A DNA stretch of 64,000 nt from Shewanella japonica (GTDB lineage Bacteria; Pseudomonadota; Gammaproteobacteria; Enterobacterales; Shewanellaceae), in NCBI RefSeq assembly GCF_002075795.1, contig NZ_CP020472.1:2525001-2589000 (forward strand), read 5' to 3'. Under the pieces are notes generated by a model. It had not been told where the DNA came from. It saw only the letters and a program-made list of their open reading frames with translations, and made no database searches. How positions within the stretch are numbered: the first letter of the stretch is position 1; each line of letters opens with the position of its first letter. The translations under genes were made by a program, and so were the position numbers. Of this stretch, positions 1 through 7,922 are shown one piece after another.

Positions 1-74
1 CGATACAGCACGATTAATTTATTATCAAACATGTTGAGCGTCGCATCCTATGCGTAAACAAGAATTCTTATAAC

Positions 75-100
75 ATTTATGAAAAATAACAATCATAAAT
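75..100 (-). terminator. weak AT-rich hairpin after tapT
   Basis: ATTTATGA and TCATAAAT form an 8-bp inverted repeat with a 10-base loop, directly beyond the stop codon of the minus-strand tapT gene. The stem is almost all A-T and no clear T-run follows, so termination here is only a weak suggestion. Bases 1-74 show no gene. Confidence 0.25.
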
Positions 101-922
101 TTATAGCTGATTGGCGTTAATCATAGCCTGTTTAAAGTTATCAATATAGTGCTGAATTGGAACGATATCTTCTTTAAGTCGGCGATTACGCCCAAGCAAT
201 GATGATTCAACAAATAAATCAAACCATGCTGATAATGCCAAGCCTTGTAATGGTTCATCAATTGCGTGAAATGCTAATGCAGCAACTTCTGCAGTAGATA
301 ATTGAAAATCATGGCTGCCTTTTCTTAACTCATAAGTGGCTAACGTTTCCGGTGTGAAAGATAACAATGGCAGTTTATGAAGGTAAGGGCTTTTTTTGAA
401 CATTTTAATTGCTTGGCGCCAGCTACCATCCAATAAAATCAATAAAGGTATCTTTGGAGCAGATGAACCATGTTTAGCCTGCGGGATAATATGGGGATTG
501 TCATTCTCTGTCGAGCAGTTCAGTTGATTAATATGTTCAATCACTGGCTGACCCTCTTGGGCATACTGTTCTGGAAATATCAACATAGGTTGATATTTAG
601 GATCATTTATCATATCGACCATCTGCTTACTCGGCTCAGTACGAGACCACAGAAAAGCACTGGTATTAGGGACAAGATCAGCTATTAGTCTGCCACTATT
701 GGTAGGTTTTAGTACTTCATCATCGTACATTATCAACATGAAGTTAGCAGACGTTTTAAGATACTCTCTATGCAAGCAAGTGCAAAAAAGTTCGCCTAAT
801 AAACACCATGGGCAACGGACTAACTTTTTGCCTCTTGCTGCAAAAGGTTTAGTTGAAATGGATTTACGATATTGATAAAGACGATGAACAGCATGTTGCT
901 GCTCTTTAGGTAACGCCAACAT
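101..922 (-). CDS. tapT: tRNA-uridine aminocarboxypropyltransferase (DTW domain, TapT/YfiP type)
   Basis: Enzymes of this family move the 3-amino-3-carboxypropyl group of S-adenosylmethionine onto a uridine of tRNA (acp3U47 in E. coli). The 273-residue product has a cysteine cluster (C37, C40, C47, C49), the conserved segment KPTNSGRLIAD (72-82), WSRTEPS (92-98), and the family signature as DGSW (165-168), with Ser where most relatives have Thr. KMFKKSPYL follows, as in E. coli YfiP. Roughly residues 128-155 look like an insertion compared with the E. coli protein as I recall it. The ATG start has AGAGAG about 7 bases upstream. It stands alone, downstream of pssA on the same strand but separated by that gene's terminator. 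Family assignment is firm; the exact tRNA target is inferred. Confidence 0.88.
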   Translation of the reverse strand: MLALPKEQQHAVHRLYQYRKSISTKPFAARGKKLVRCPWCLLGELFCTCLHREYLKTSANFMLIMYDDEVLKPTNSGRLIADLVPNTSAFLWSRTEPSKQMVDMINDPKYQPMLIFPEQYAQEGQPVIEHINQLNCSTENDNPHIIPQAKHGSSAPKIPLLILLDGSWRQAIKMFKKSPYLHKLPLLSFTPETLATYELRKGSHDFQLSTAEVAALAFHAIDEPLQGLALSAWFDLFVESSLLGRNRRLKEDIVPIQHYIDNFKQAMINANQL

Positions 923-1059
923 GCAAGACTCTCTTTGAAAATGACTATAGCATCATGATGATGTCAGCTAGTATTTGGAATATGGTTAACGAACAGCAAT
1001 CACATAGCCATTATGGCTTAATTCAGATTATAACACGCGATTAATGCTGTTAAAATAAC

Positions 1060-1079
1060 TCATCACCCGAAGGTGATGA
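1060..1079 (-). terminator. intrinsic terminator of pssA with UUCG loop
   Basis: An 8-bp stem (TCATCACC/GGTGATGA) closes a tetraloop that reads TTCG on the minus strand, enclosed by a C-G pair, the classic extra-stable loop. It lies 15 bases past the pssA stop and is followed on that strand by GTTATTTTAAC. Confidence 0.7.
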
Positions 1080-1094
1080 ATTATAAACTTAGAA

Positions 1095-2408
1095 CTAAAG
1101 TATTCTGCGAAGCAAGAAATCTGCTTTAAGCCGCTTAATTCTAGTCATAATTTTTTTCACAGGAACAGGATACTTCTGTAACGTTTCAATTTGGCTATAA
1201 TGGAACAGCTTTTCAGTATGCGTCAGAATATAGTCTTGTTCTTGCTCAAACTTTTCTTTCCAAGCGCCAGATTCATCATGCAACAACAGACCGTTTTCTA
1301 AATCTAACGCCCAAGCTCTTGGGTTTAAATTTGAACCAGTAATCAGATGCTTTTTACCATCAGCACTTATCCCTTTTAAATGGTAACTATTAATACCATT
1401 TTTCCAAAGGTGGATGCGTAGTTGACCACTTTCAACTGCCCATTGTTGGCGTTTAACAAACTTTCGTAATGATTGCTCATACATATACGGAAGCGCACCA
1501 ATGGTTGAAAATTCTTTTTCTGGCGGAATATAAAAGTCATTTGCCGTTTTATCACCGACAACAATATCAATACTTTTGCCATTTCTTAAATGGCGAGTAA
1601 GTGCCCTAACCAATGCATTCGGCGGATTAAAGTAAGGCGTACAAATGAATAGTGACTCTTGTGATTCGTCAACAAGCTTTACTACTACCTCATTTAACTT
1701 ATTCTTTTTTCGGCCCAAGCCAACTAGCGGTGTAACCCGGTTACCAATACGTGTGCTTTCAAATTCATATTTAGAACGACCTAAACGCACTTTAAAAGTA
1801 CGAACATCATTTTTCTCAGGACATTGCTCAACGTCTTTATCTTGAGTTAATGAACATACAGCGGGATCGCTGACTAAGAACTGATGAATATATTGACGCA
1901 TGCTTCGAGCTAACTCAGCAGACTCAATTAAGTGATAGCGATCGAAACGATATTTTTCAAACTGTTGGAAGTAAATATTATTGATACTGGCGCCACTAAA
2001 AATTACGGCATCATCGATAATAAAACCTTTAAGGTGCAGAACCCCCATAAATTCGCGAGATTTTACAGGTACCCCAAGGATATCGAACGGTACCTCAGCC
2101 TCTAACATAGCTTTTCGGTACATAATATAATTGCCACTATCACCTTTATGACCAATAAGTCCACGGCGAGCGCGGTGATAATCAACTAACACGACAATGT
2201 CTAAATCGGGGTTTGCTGCTTTGGCAGCAAGTAACGCAGTTAAAACTTCACGGCCAGCCTCATCATCTTCAAGATAGAGGGCTGCGATATAAATGGCATT
2301 CTTTGCCGTCGCAATACGTGATAATAACTCAGTTTTAAACTGAAGCGGTTCTAGCAACCATTTTAATGAATCCGCTTGTAATGCGATACCACCTAGCTTA
2401 TCCAGCAA
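1095..2408 (-). CDS. pssA: CDP-diacylglycerol--serine O-phosphatidyltransferase (phosphatidylserine synthase)
   Basis: Makes phosphatidylserine from CDP-diacylglycerol and serine, the committed step to phosphatidylethanolamine, at the cytoplasmic membrane. It is the phospholipase-D-type enzyme: 437 residues with two HKD motifs, HLKGFIID (H125, K127, D132) and HLKGISAD (H343, K345, D350). Segments such as VGDKTANDFYIP and GSNLNPRAWALDLEN are near-identical to E. coli PssA. The start is a TTG (2406-2408): an AAGGAGG Shine-Dalgarno sits 5 bases before it and no in-frame ATG fits better. An 18-base perfect palindrome lies 21-38 bases upstream of the start. The gene is monocistronic, ending in a clear terminator, and divergent from dacB. 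Confidence 0.95.
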   Translation of the reverse strand: MLDKLGGIALQADSLKWLLEPLQFKTELLSRIATAKNAIYIAALYLEDDEAGREVLTALLAAKAANPDLDIVVLVDYHRARRGLIGHKGDSGNYIMYRKAMLEAEVPFDILGVPVKSREFMGVLHLKGFIIDDAVIFSGASINNIYFQQFEKYRFDRYHLIESAELARSMRQYIHQFLVSDPAVCSLTQDKDVEQCPEKNDVRTFKVRLGRSKYEFESTRIGNRVTPLVGLGRKKNKLNEVVVKLVDESQESLFICTPYFNPPNALVRALTRHLRNGKSIDIVVGDKTANDFYIPPEKEFSTIGALPYMYEQSLRKFVKRQQWAVESGQLRIHLWKNGINSYHLKGISADGKKHLITGSNLNPRAWALDLENGLLLHDESGAWKEKFEQEQDYILTHTEKLFHYSQIETLQKYPVPVKKIMTRIKRLKADFLLRRIL

Positions 2409-2428
2409 GGCAACCTCCTTAAATGTTC

Positions 2429-2446
2429 CTCAATGACGTCATTGAG
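2429..2446. promoter_or_regulatory. 18-bp perfect palindrome upstream of pssA
   Basis: CTCAATGAC/GTCATTGAG is a perfect palindrome with no spacer, immediately upstream of the pssA Shine-Dalgarno. It could be a dimeric repressor operator or a leader hairpin in pssA mRNA. I do not recognise the binding protein. The rest of the divergent pssA-dacB region (2409-2829) is AT-rich and holds no ORF, but see 2629-2642. Confidence 0.5.
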
Positions 2447-2628
2447 CAAACGTACGCGCAATTTTACGAATACCTAATACAGAAAGTAGTTCTTTAAAGA
2501 AGTACTAAACGTATTGATGTGGTACTCATTCTGTTTGTAAATATAACGCGTCGTAAAAACTAATTAACAAAATATTTGGAAATAGAAATTACCTACTAAT
2601 AGGCTGCGGGGCAAGGTTTTTCTGCATT

Positions 2629-2642
2629 CAAACAACTGTTTG
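2629..2642. promoter_or_regulatory. PsrA-like site between pssA and dacB
   Basis: CAAAC-AACT-GTTTG matches the published PsrA consensus G/CAAAC-N(2-4)-GTTTG/C exactly. PsrA is a TetR-family regulator of fatty acid degradation. The site lies about 190 bases upstream of dacB and 220 upstream of pssA, so the target gene is unclear. A short palindrome like this can also arise by chance. Confidence 0.4.
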
Positions 2643-2829
2643 GTTAGTTTATGAGAGGCAATTAATACAATTAAGAATAAAACCTAACGAATTTCTCACG
2701 AAATAACGCAAGTATTTACAGGTATCAAAGGTTAAAAAAATCGAAATTTTAACTGATTATAGATTCATTAGGTGTAAACCTAAGCTAAATGGCGTATTTT
2801 ATCGATAACACAACCTTCCTTAGCTGCTT

Positions 2830-4320
2830 ATGTCTTTTATAAAAAAATCTTGGCTAACCTCCTTCAAGCCAACGCCAATGATACTCTTACTTGGCTTGAG
2901 TTTACCTGTCAAAGCTAATGAGTACATCGATAACATGATGAAAATCATTAGTCCTGCGCAATCTCAAATTGCCGTGAATATTTGGGATGTATCTAATGGT
3001 AAAACTGTGTATCGCATAAATGATCAAACATTAATGTTACCTGCCAGCATTCAAAAGGTAATCACTGCCGTTGCTGCAAGTAAGCAGTTAGGCAAAACTT
3101 TTCAATATGAAACAAGTCTTACCTACGACGGCGCTATCAATGATGGCACATTAAATGGGAATCTATATCTGCACTTTCAAGGTGATCCAACCTTAAAACG
3201 CGCCCACTTAACGACGTTAATCAACCAACTCACTGAATTAAAAATCAGCCAGATCTCAGGTGATGTAACCTTGATTGCTCATGCATCTAATCAAACCAGA
3301 GCACCTGGTTGGGCGTGGGACGATTTAGGTATTTGTTATGCGGCGCCAGTATCAAATTTTATTATTGATAGAAACTGTGCCAAAGCTACATTAAGCCCAA
3401 CTGAAGAACGTTCAACTGTTAAAGTAAAATCGATTTACCCTATAAACATCAAAACGACAGCAGAGTTTGATCCAACAATTCCGGTCAAAGATGCGCAAAT
3501 GCATTTTTGTGAATTACACATGCAACGCTTTGACGGCAACCATTATAAAATCGAGGGCTGCTATCCAGGGAAGAAACCAATCAGACTCGCTATCGCAGTC
3601 AATAACCCTAAATTATATAGCCAACAGGTCATCAGTGATTTATTAACCCAAAAAGGCATCCAGTTTACTGAGGTCAAAACGGCCGAAAATGCCCCGACTA
3701 CACAAACAGTAATCGCAACCCATTATTCAAAGCCTCTACCTGATTTACTTAAAATCATGTTGCAAAAATCAGATAATTTAATCGCTGATAGTTTATTAAA
3801 ACAAATTGGCCTAAGCTATTTCCATCAAAAAAAGCATAAAGTTAATCACCATGATGATATTACTCAATCTGCTCGCAGTGATAGCTTTACTCTAGGCGCA
3901 AGAGCGATTGAAAGTATCATGCTAGAGATTGGTCTCCCGTTCATTGAAGCCAATATAACTGACGGCTCGGGTTTATCTCGCTATAACTTATTGACCGCAC
4001 AACAAATGATGTCCTTATTGCAGTTCATAAAACAAGATAAAGACACTCAGTATATTGAGCAGTTATTACCTGTATCAGGTCGCTCTGGCACTTTAAAACA
4101 CAAAGCTTATTATAATCAGCCACCGCTAAAAAATGTGGTTCAAGCAAAAACAGGGACTATGATGGGGGTTGAGAATTTAGCGGGTTATATCACTGCGAGT
4201 AATGGTAAACAATATGCTTTTGTCATCATCGAAAATGGCCTAAGTGCTAAGGCAAAAAAAGCTCGCCTGGCGCCATTTAGTGCCCTTTTTCTGCAAACCT
4301 TAAATGACTTACCAAATTAA
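2830..4320 (+). CDS. dacB: D-alanyl-D-alanine carboxypeptidase/endopeptidase, PBP4 (peptidase S13)
   Basis: Periplasmic low-molecular-mass penicillin-binding protein that trims pentapeptide stems and cuts D-Ala-mDAP cross-links in peptidoglycan. The 496-residue precursor has a signal peptide (about 1-29, ending VKA) and the three active-site motifs of the family: SIQK (S73, K76), SDN (314-316) and KTG (440-442). The large insert between the first two motifs is typical of S13 enzymes. The start ATG lacks an obvious Shine-Dalgarno, but it gives a well-formed signal peptide. The gene is alone, ends in a bidirectional terminator and converges with the acyl-CoA dehydrogenase gene. Confidence 0.93.
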   Translation: MSFIKKSWLTSFKPTPMILLLGLSLPVKANEYIDNMMKIISPAQSQIAVNIWDVSNGKTVYRINDQTLMLPASIQKVITAVAASKQLGKTFQYETSLTYDGAINDGTLNGNLYLHFQGDPTLKRAHLTTLINQLTELKISQISGDVTLIAHASNQTRAPGWAWDDLGICYAAPVSNFIIDRNCAKATLSPTEERSTVKVKSIYPINIKTTAEFDPTIPVKDAQMHFCELHMQRFDGNHYKIEGCYPGKKPIRLAIAVNNPKLYSQQVISDLLTQKGIQFTEVKTAENAPTTQTVIATHYSKPLPDLLKIMLQKSDNLIADSLLKQIGLSYFHQKKHKVNHHDDITQSARSDSFTLGARAIESIMLEIGLPFIEANITDGSGLSRYNLLTAQQMMSLLQFIKQDKDTQYIEQLLPVSGRSGTLKHKAYYNQPPLKNVVQAKTGTMMGVENLAGYITASNGKQYAFVIIENGLSAKAKKARLAPFSALFLQTLNDLPN

Positions 4321-4352
4321 CAATAAAGATTTAACCTTTTAAAACGACATAA

Positions 4353-4383
4353 AAAAGCACTTTGAATAACTCAAAGTGCTTTT
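4353..4383. terminator. bidirectional intrinsic terminator, dacB / acyl-CoA dehydrogenase
   Basis: A 13-bp perfect stem (AAAAGCACTTTGA/TCAAAGTGCTTTT) with a 5-base loop has T-rich tails on both strands. It sits between the convergent genes and can serve both. Confidence 0.85.
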
Positions 4384-4439
4384 AATTTTCTTATTTGCTC
4401 GCATACAAGCCAAACGGTTTTAGCAGACGAGATTGTTCC

Positions 4440-6197
4440 CTAAAATAACTCTGCTGGCATATCCATAATAGCGCTATCGCCTCGAGAAACCTGCGCTAGA
4501 TGGAAGTCAGCTTTAGGTAATACTTTCTCCATATAAAACTTAGCGACGTAGCTTTTTTGTTCGGTAAAGTTTGCATCGTCATGCCCTACCGCTTTGTCAG
4601 CTAGCAGTAATGAATAGTAACCATAAAGTATGTAACCAAAGGCATCTAAGAAATCTACAGCGCTTGCATTGATTAATGCAGGCTGAGTTAGCTTATTATC
4701 ATTGATGTGACTCGCAATGCTAAGTAGGTTATCAAATCGAGTGCTAATAGCAGATTTATCTTCAGCTGAAACGTGTTGTAACTCATTTAGCTCAGCAGTA
4801 ATTTCTGCAACAAATTGACTCAATGTTGCTAGGTTATCACCTGTCACTTTACGGCCTAAGAAGTCAATGGCTTGAATACCATTAGTCCCTTCATAAATTT
4901 GTGCGATCCGTGTGTCACGCACAAATTGCTCAATGCCTGTTTCGCGAATATAACCATGACCACCAAATACTTGCTGAGCCATAATTGTTGCATCTAAACC
5001 ACGATCAGTTAGAAATGCTTTAGATACTGGCGTGAGTAGTCCAACGTATTTTGCAGCCTTTGTTTGAACGTCACCTTCGCCATGTTTGGCTAAATCTAAT
5101 TGCTTGCCAGTGAAAACTGAAAGTGCTCTACCCGCATCTGTGATTGATTTAATAGTCAGTAACATTCTACGGACATCACCGTGAACGATAATGGGGTCAG
5201 CTGCAGCGCCTGTAGGTGAGCCGCCAGCAGCAACCCCTTGAACACGTTCTTTGGCATAATCAGCAGCCATTTGATACGCACCCTGAGCACTGCCTAAGCC
5301 TTGAATACCTATCGCAAGACGCTCATAGTTCATCATAGTGAACATACACACTAAACCGCGGTCGACTCTACCAACTAAGTAGCCTTGTGCATTATCATAA
5401 TTCATAACACAAGTCGCTGACGCTTTAAGCCCCATTTTGTGTTCAATTGAGCCAACAGATACGCCGTTAGGCTCGCCCAAAGTCCCATCATCGTTGACTG
5501 AAATCTTTGGAACTAAAAATAACGAAATACCATTAGAGTTCGGCAGTTTAGCAAGCACTAAATGAATAACATTTTCAGTTAAATCATGATCGCCGCCAGT
5601 AATGAAAATTTTACTACCAGAAATTAAGTAACTGCCATCTTCTTGTGGTTCAGCTTTAGTACGAATATTACGAAGATCTGAACCTGCTTGCGGCTCTGTC
5701 ATGTCCATGGCACCAGACCATTGGCCTGAATATAGATTTGGTAAATATTTCTCTTTTAATTCTTCTGTAGCATGAGCATTGATACATAAAGCAGCACCAG
5801 CAGTCAGTGAGCTGTATAAAGTGAAAGAGTTACATGCGCTGTAGTTCATTTCATCAACTAAAACGCCTAACATTTTTGGCATTCCCATACCGCCAAAATC
5901 CGGCTCACCACATAAGCCAACCCAGCCACCATCGGAAAATTGTTGATAAGCTTCTTTAAATCCATCTGGCGTAATAACCTTGCTACCTTCGTGCCTTACT
6001 TCTTGCTCGTCACCATTTCTGTTAATAGGTTGAATCAAGTCACGGCTAATCTTGCTAGCTTCATCTAGAATAGCGACTGCGGTGTCCATATCGACCATTT
6101 CAGCCATAGCTGGCATGTTTTGCCATGTGGTATTGGCATCAAAGACGTTTTCTAATAAGAATTGCATGTCTTTCAAAGGAGCTTGGTAAGGATTCAT
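4440..6197 (-). CDS. acyl-CoA dehydrogenase, long form with C-terminal domain
   Basis: FAD enzyme that oxidises an acyl-CoA to the trans-2-enoyl-CoA, the first step of beta-oxidation. At 585 residues it belongs to the roughly 600-residue subfamily with an extra C-terminal helical domain, which also contains 3-methylmercaptopropionyl-CoA dehydrogenase DmdC. Visible motifs are MTEPQAGSDLRN (166-177), FITGGDHD (198-205), GGHGYIRETGIEQFVRD (412-428) and IYEGTNGIQ, with E436 as the likely catalytic base. The ATG is preceded by AAGAG. A PsrA-like operator lies 24-37 bases upstream, which points to fatty-acid-responsive control. The substrate cannot be read from sequence; medium- or long-chain fatty acyl-CoA is the default guess and DmdC activity is a possible alternative. 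Confidence 0.9.
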   Translation of the reverse strand: MNPYQAPLKDMQFLLENVFDANTTWQNMPAMAEMVDMDTAVAILDEASKISRDLIQPINRNGDEQEVRHEGSKVITPDGFKEAYQQFSDGGWVGLCGEPDFGGMGMPKMLGVLVDEMNYSACNSFTLYSSLTAGAALCINAHATEELKEKYLPNLYSGQWSGAMDMTEPQAGSDLRNIRTKAEPQEDGSYLISGSKIFITGGDHDLTENVIHLVLAKLPNSNGISLFLVPKISVNDDGTLGEPNGVSVGSIEHKMGLKASATCVMNYDNAQGYLVGRVDRGLVCMFTMMNYERLAIGIQGLGSAQGAYQMAADYAKERVQGVAAGGSPTGAAADPIIVHGDVRRMLLTIKSITDAGRALSVFTGKQLDLAKHGEGDVQTKAAKYVGLLTPVSKAFLTDRGLDATIMAQQVFGGHGYIRETGIEQFVRDTRIAQIYEGTNGIQAIDFLGRKVTGDNLATLSQFVAEITAELNELQHVSAEDKSAISTRFDNLLSIASHINDNKLTQPALINASAVDFLDAFGYILYGYYSLLLADKAVGHDDANFTEQKSYVAKFYMEKVLPKADFHLAQVSRGDSAIMDMPAELF

Positions 6198-6220
6198 ATC
6201 ACACTCTTAAACAGATAATT

Positions 6221-6234
6221 AAAACAGTTGTTTC
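6221..6234. promoter_or_regulatory. PsrA-like operator of the acyl-CoA dehydrogenase gene
   Basis: On the coding strand GAAAC-AACT-GTTTT matches the PsrA consensus (G/CAAAC-N2-4-GTTTG/C) except at the last base. It shares its core with the site at 2629. Its place just upstream of the start codon of a beta-oxidation gene is where a fatty-acid-released repressor would act. Confidence 0.5.
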
Positions 6235-6469
6235 AATTTATACAAAAGGACTATGAAACACAAGCTGTATCTGTAGTAAAAAGCATAAATAATGAATAAA
6301 TTTTACAAATAAACATCCCACTCACTACTTGGTTATGAGTCGCATAAATACGCCTAAAAATAGCGGAAATTAGACAAGGTTTTGAATTCGAAGTGAGTAT
6401 AAAAGGAACAACTACATATTTGCTAAAGAAAACAAAAACGCAATTGAGTGAGATAACGGCTTAAACATG

Positions 6470-7258
6470 TTATTGAGCCGATGAACGTTCGAATGCTGCA
6501 CCAAGTAGAGAAAAGTAATCTAAAATAGCAGCCATAATTTGCTCTCTATGGCCGACATTTGGATATATTAACCGAGTGGCTTGATCTGATTTAGTCGTCC
6601 CTGACACAAGATAATTATTTCTTAATGAACCAAACGATTCTATTGAAGATTCAAAAGCACGCGCCATTAGTTCTGTAGGCTTAGAGAAATAATAACTACC
6701 TTGTACCTTATCAACCTTAATTGCATTGGTTACAAACTCACTAGCAGACTGTCCATCTTCACTTAATAAAACAAGTTTAAACAAGTTAGATAGCTTATCG
6801 TTAAGCGCATGTGGTTTTAATAGATGATCATTAAGCCATAAATCTGATGCACAAGCATACTTGCTGTGACGATCTTCAAAGGCTTTTGCCACTATATAAT
6901 GATCAAATGCATGCCAAAACTCATGCGCTAACGCACCAGCACCGGCATTTTTAGCTAATGCTAACTCTCTTGTGCTTGGGGAATAATGTGCTTGCACACC
7001 TTTTTGGCCACCACGACCAAATAGCATATTTAATGTCTTTCTAAGACCAATAAGTTCAGCGGGAACATTCAGTATCTGAGAAAGATCTGCTAAAGAATCA
7101 AAAACTAAATTTGCTGCAATTTTTGACTCATCAGCAGTCACCCATTTACCCACACTGATATGCCTTAAGCCAAACGTTTGTTTGATATCATTGAAATTGG
7201 CTTGCTCGCCAAGGCGATAATCTAGTCCATTGCGAAAATATTGTGTATGTTGCAGCAA
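6470..7258 (-). CDS. CLCA_X family protein, zincin-like
   Basis: A 262-residue protein that I recognise as the CLCA_X family, related to the LPD1 domain of large polyvalent phage and plasmid proteins. The function is unknown. It has an HExxH-type motif, HEFWH (112-116), followed by AFDH, and a downstream TELMARAF segment that often accompanies this fold and could supply a further ligand. No signal peptide or membrane segment is seen, so it is probably cytoplasmic. The reading frame opens with TTG (7256-7258) behind a poor AGG. No ATG occurs near the N-terminus, so the exact start is uncertain. It is upstream of the acyl-CoA dehydrogenase gene on the same strand but 272 bases away, so co-transcription is unlikely. 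Confidence 0.7.
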   Translation of the reverse strand: MLQHTQYFRNGLDYRLGEQANFNDIKQTFGLRHISVGKWVTADESKIAANLVFDSLADLSQILNVPAELIGLRKTLNMLFGRGGQKGVQAHYSPSTRELALAKNAGAGALAHEFWHAFDHYIVAKAFEDRHSKYACASDLWLNDHLLKPHALNDKLSNLFKLVLLSEDGQSASEFVTNAIKVDKVQGSYYFSKPTELMARAFESSIESFGSLRNNYLVSGTTKSDQATRLIYPNVGHREQIMAAILDYFSLLGAAFERSSAQ

Positions 7259-7307
7259 AACTGAATAACCTATTCGTGGCTAAATTTAAAAAGGATAAAA
7301 CAGTCAT

Positions 7308-7336
7308 AAAAAATGCCTCAATATGAGGCATTTTTT
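7308..7336. terminator. intrinsic terminator of yaiL
   Basis: A 13-bp stem (AAAAAATGCCTCA/TGAGGCATTTTTT) with a 3-base loop lies 12 bases beyond the yaiL stop on the minus strand. T-runs on both strands make it symmetric. Confidence 0.85.
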
Positions 7337-7347
7337 AAGATAATGAA

Positions 7348-7899
7348 TTACCACATAAGGTCATCAGGGATAGCATAATCCGCATATGGATCATCTTCTT
7401 TAGTCACTTGCTCTGTTTGGTTATCATCAGTATCAGTCCAAAGATAACCACACCATTCTGGAACCAATAAATTGACGCGTTCAGCTAATTTATGCGGTAC
7501 TAAATAGCTTTTATCTTCGTAACGGATAATACCAACTGCACCAGAAAGTAACTGACCTTGTAATTTCTCATTCACATAAACTGATAAGATTTTATTATTA
7601 ACCGTGAAGTTAAATTTGATTTCAGCATCAGTAGGAATTGAAATAGCGAACTTGGTAAACTCAGTGATGAGTCCACGCACTTGGCCTTTTTCTTCAGCTT
7701 CTGCAAAACGTTTTTCATTTAATGCACGATCTTTCTCAGCTTGCTCAAGTTTTTGCTGTGCAATTTGTTGCTTTAAATCTGCACTACCATCATCTATCTT
7801 GACTTTCTTCTGCTTACGTTTTTGAGTTTTAACATCACGCGCTTTTTGTTTGCTCGCTAATCCTGCTTTAAGCAATTGCTCTTGTAATGCGTTTGCCAT
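7348..7899 (-). CDS. yaiL: YaiL family protein (DUF2058)
   Basis: A 183-residue protein of the YaiL/DUF2058 family, annotated as nucleoprotein or polynucleotide-associated but without a settled function. The start MANALQEQLLKAGLASKQKA is typical. It is followed by a strongly basic stretch (about 20-35) and a charged, probably coiled-coil segment (about 40-75) rich in Lys, Gln and Glu. The C-terminal half is a compact alpha/beta region. The basic N-terminus fits nucleic acid contact. The ATG has AAGGTG at good spacing. It follows the SDR gene by 23 bases on the same strand, so the two may be co-transcribed. Confidence 0.88.
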   Translation of the reverse strand: MANALQEQLLKAGLASKQKARDVKTQKRKQKKVKIDDGSADLKQQIAQQKLEQAEKDRALNEKRFAEAEEKGQVRGLITEFTKFAISIPTDAEIKFNFTVNNKILSVYVNEKLQGQLLSGAVGIIRYEDKSYLVPHKLAERVNLLVPEWCGYLWTDTDDNQTEQVTKEDDPYADYAIPDDLMW

Positions 7900-7922
7900 T
7901 TAAATCACCTTAAAATTATTTA

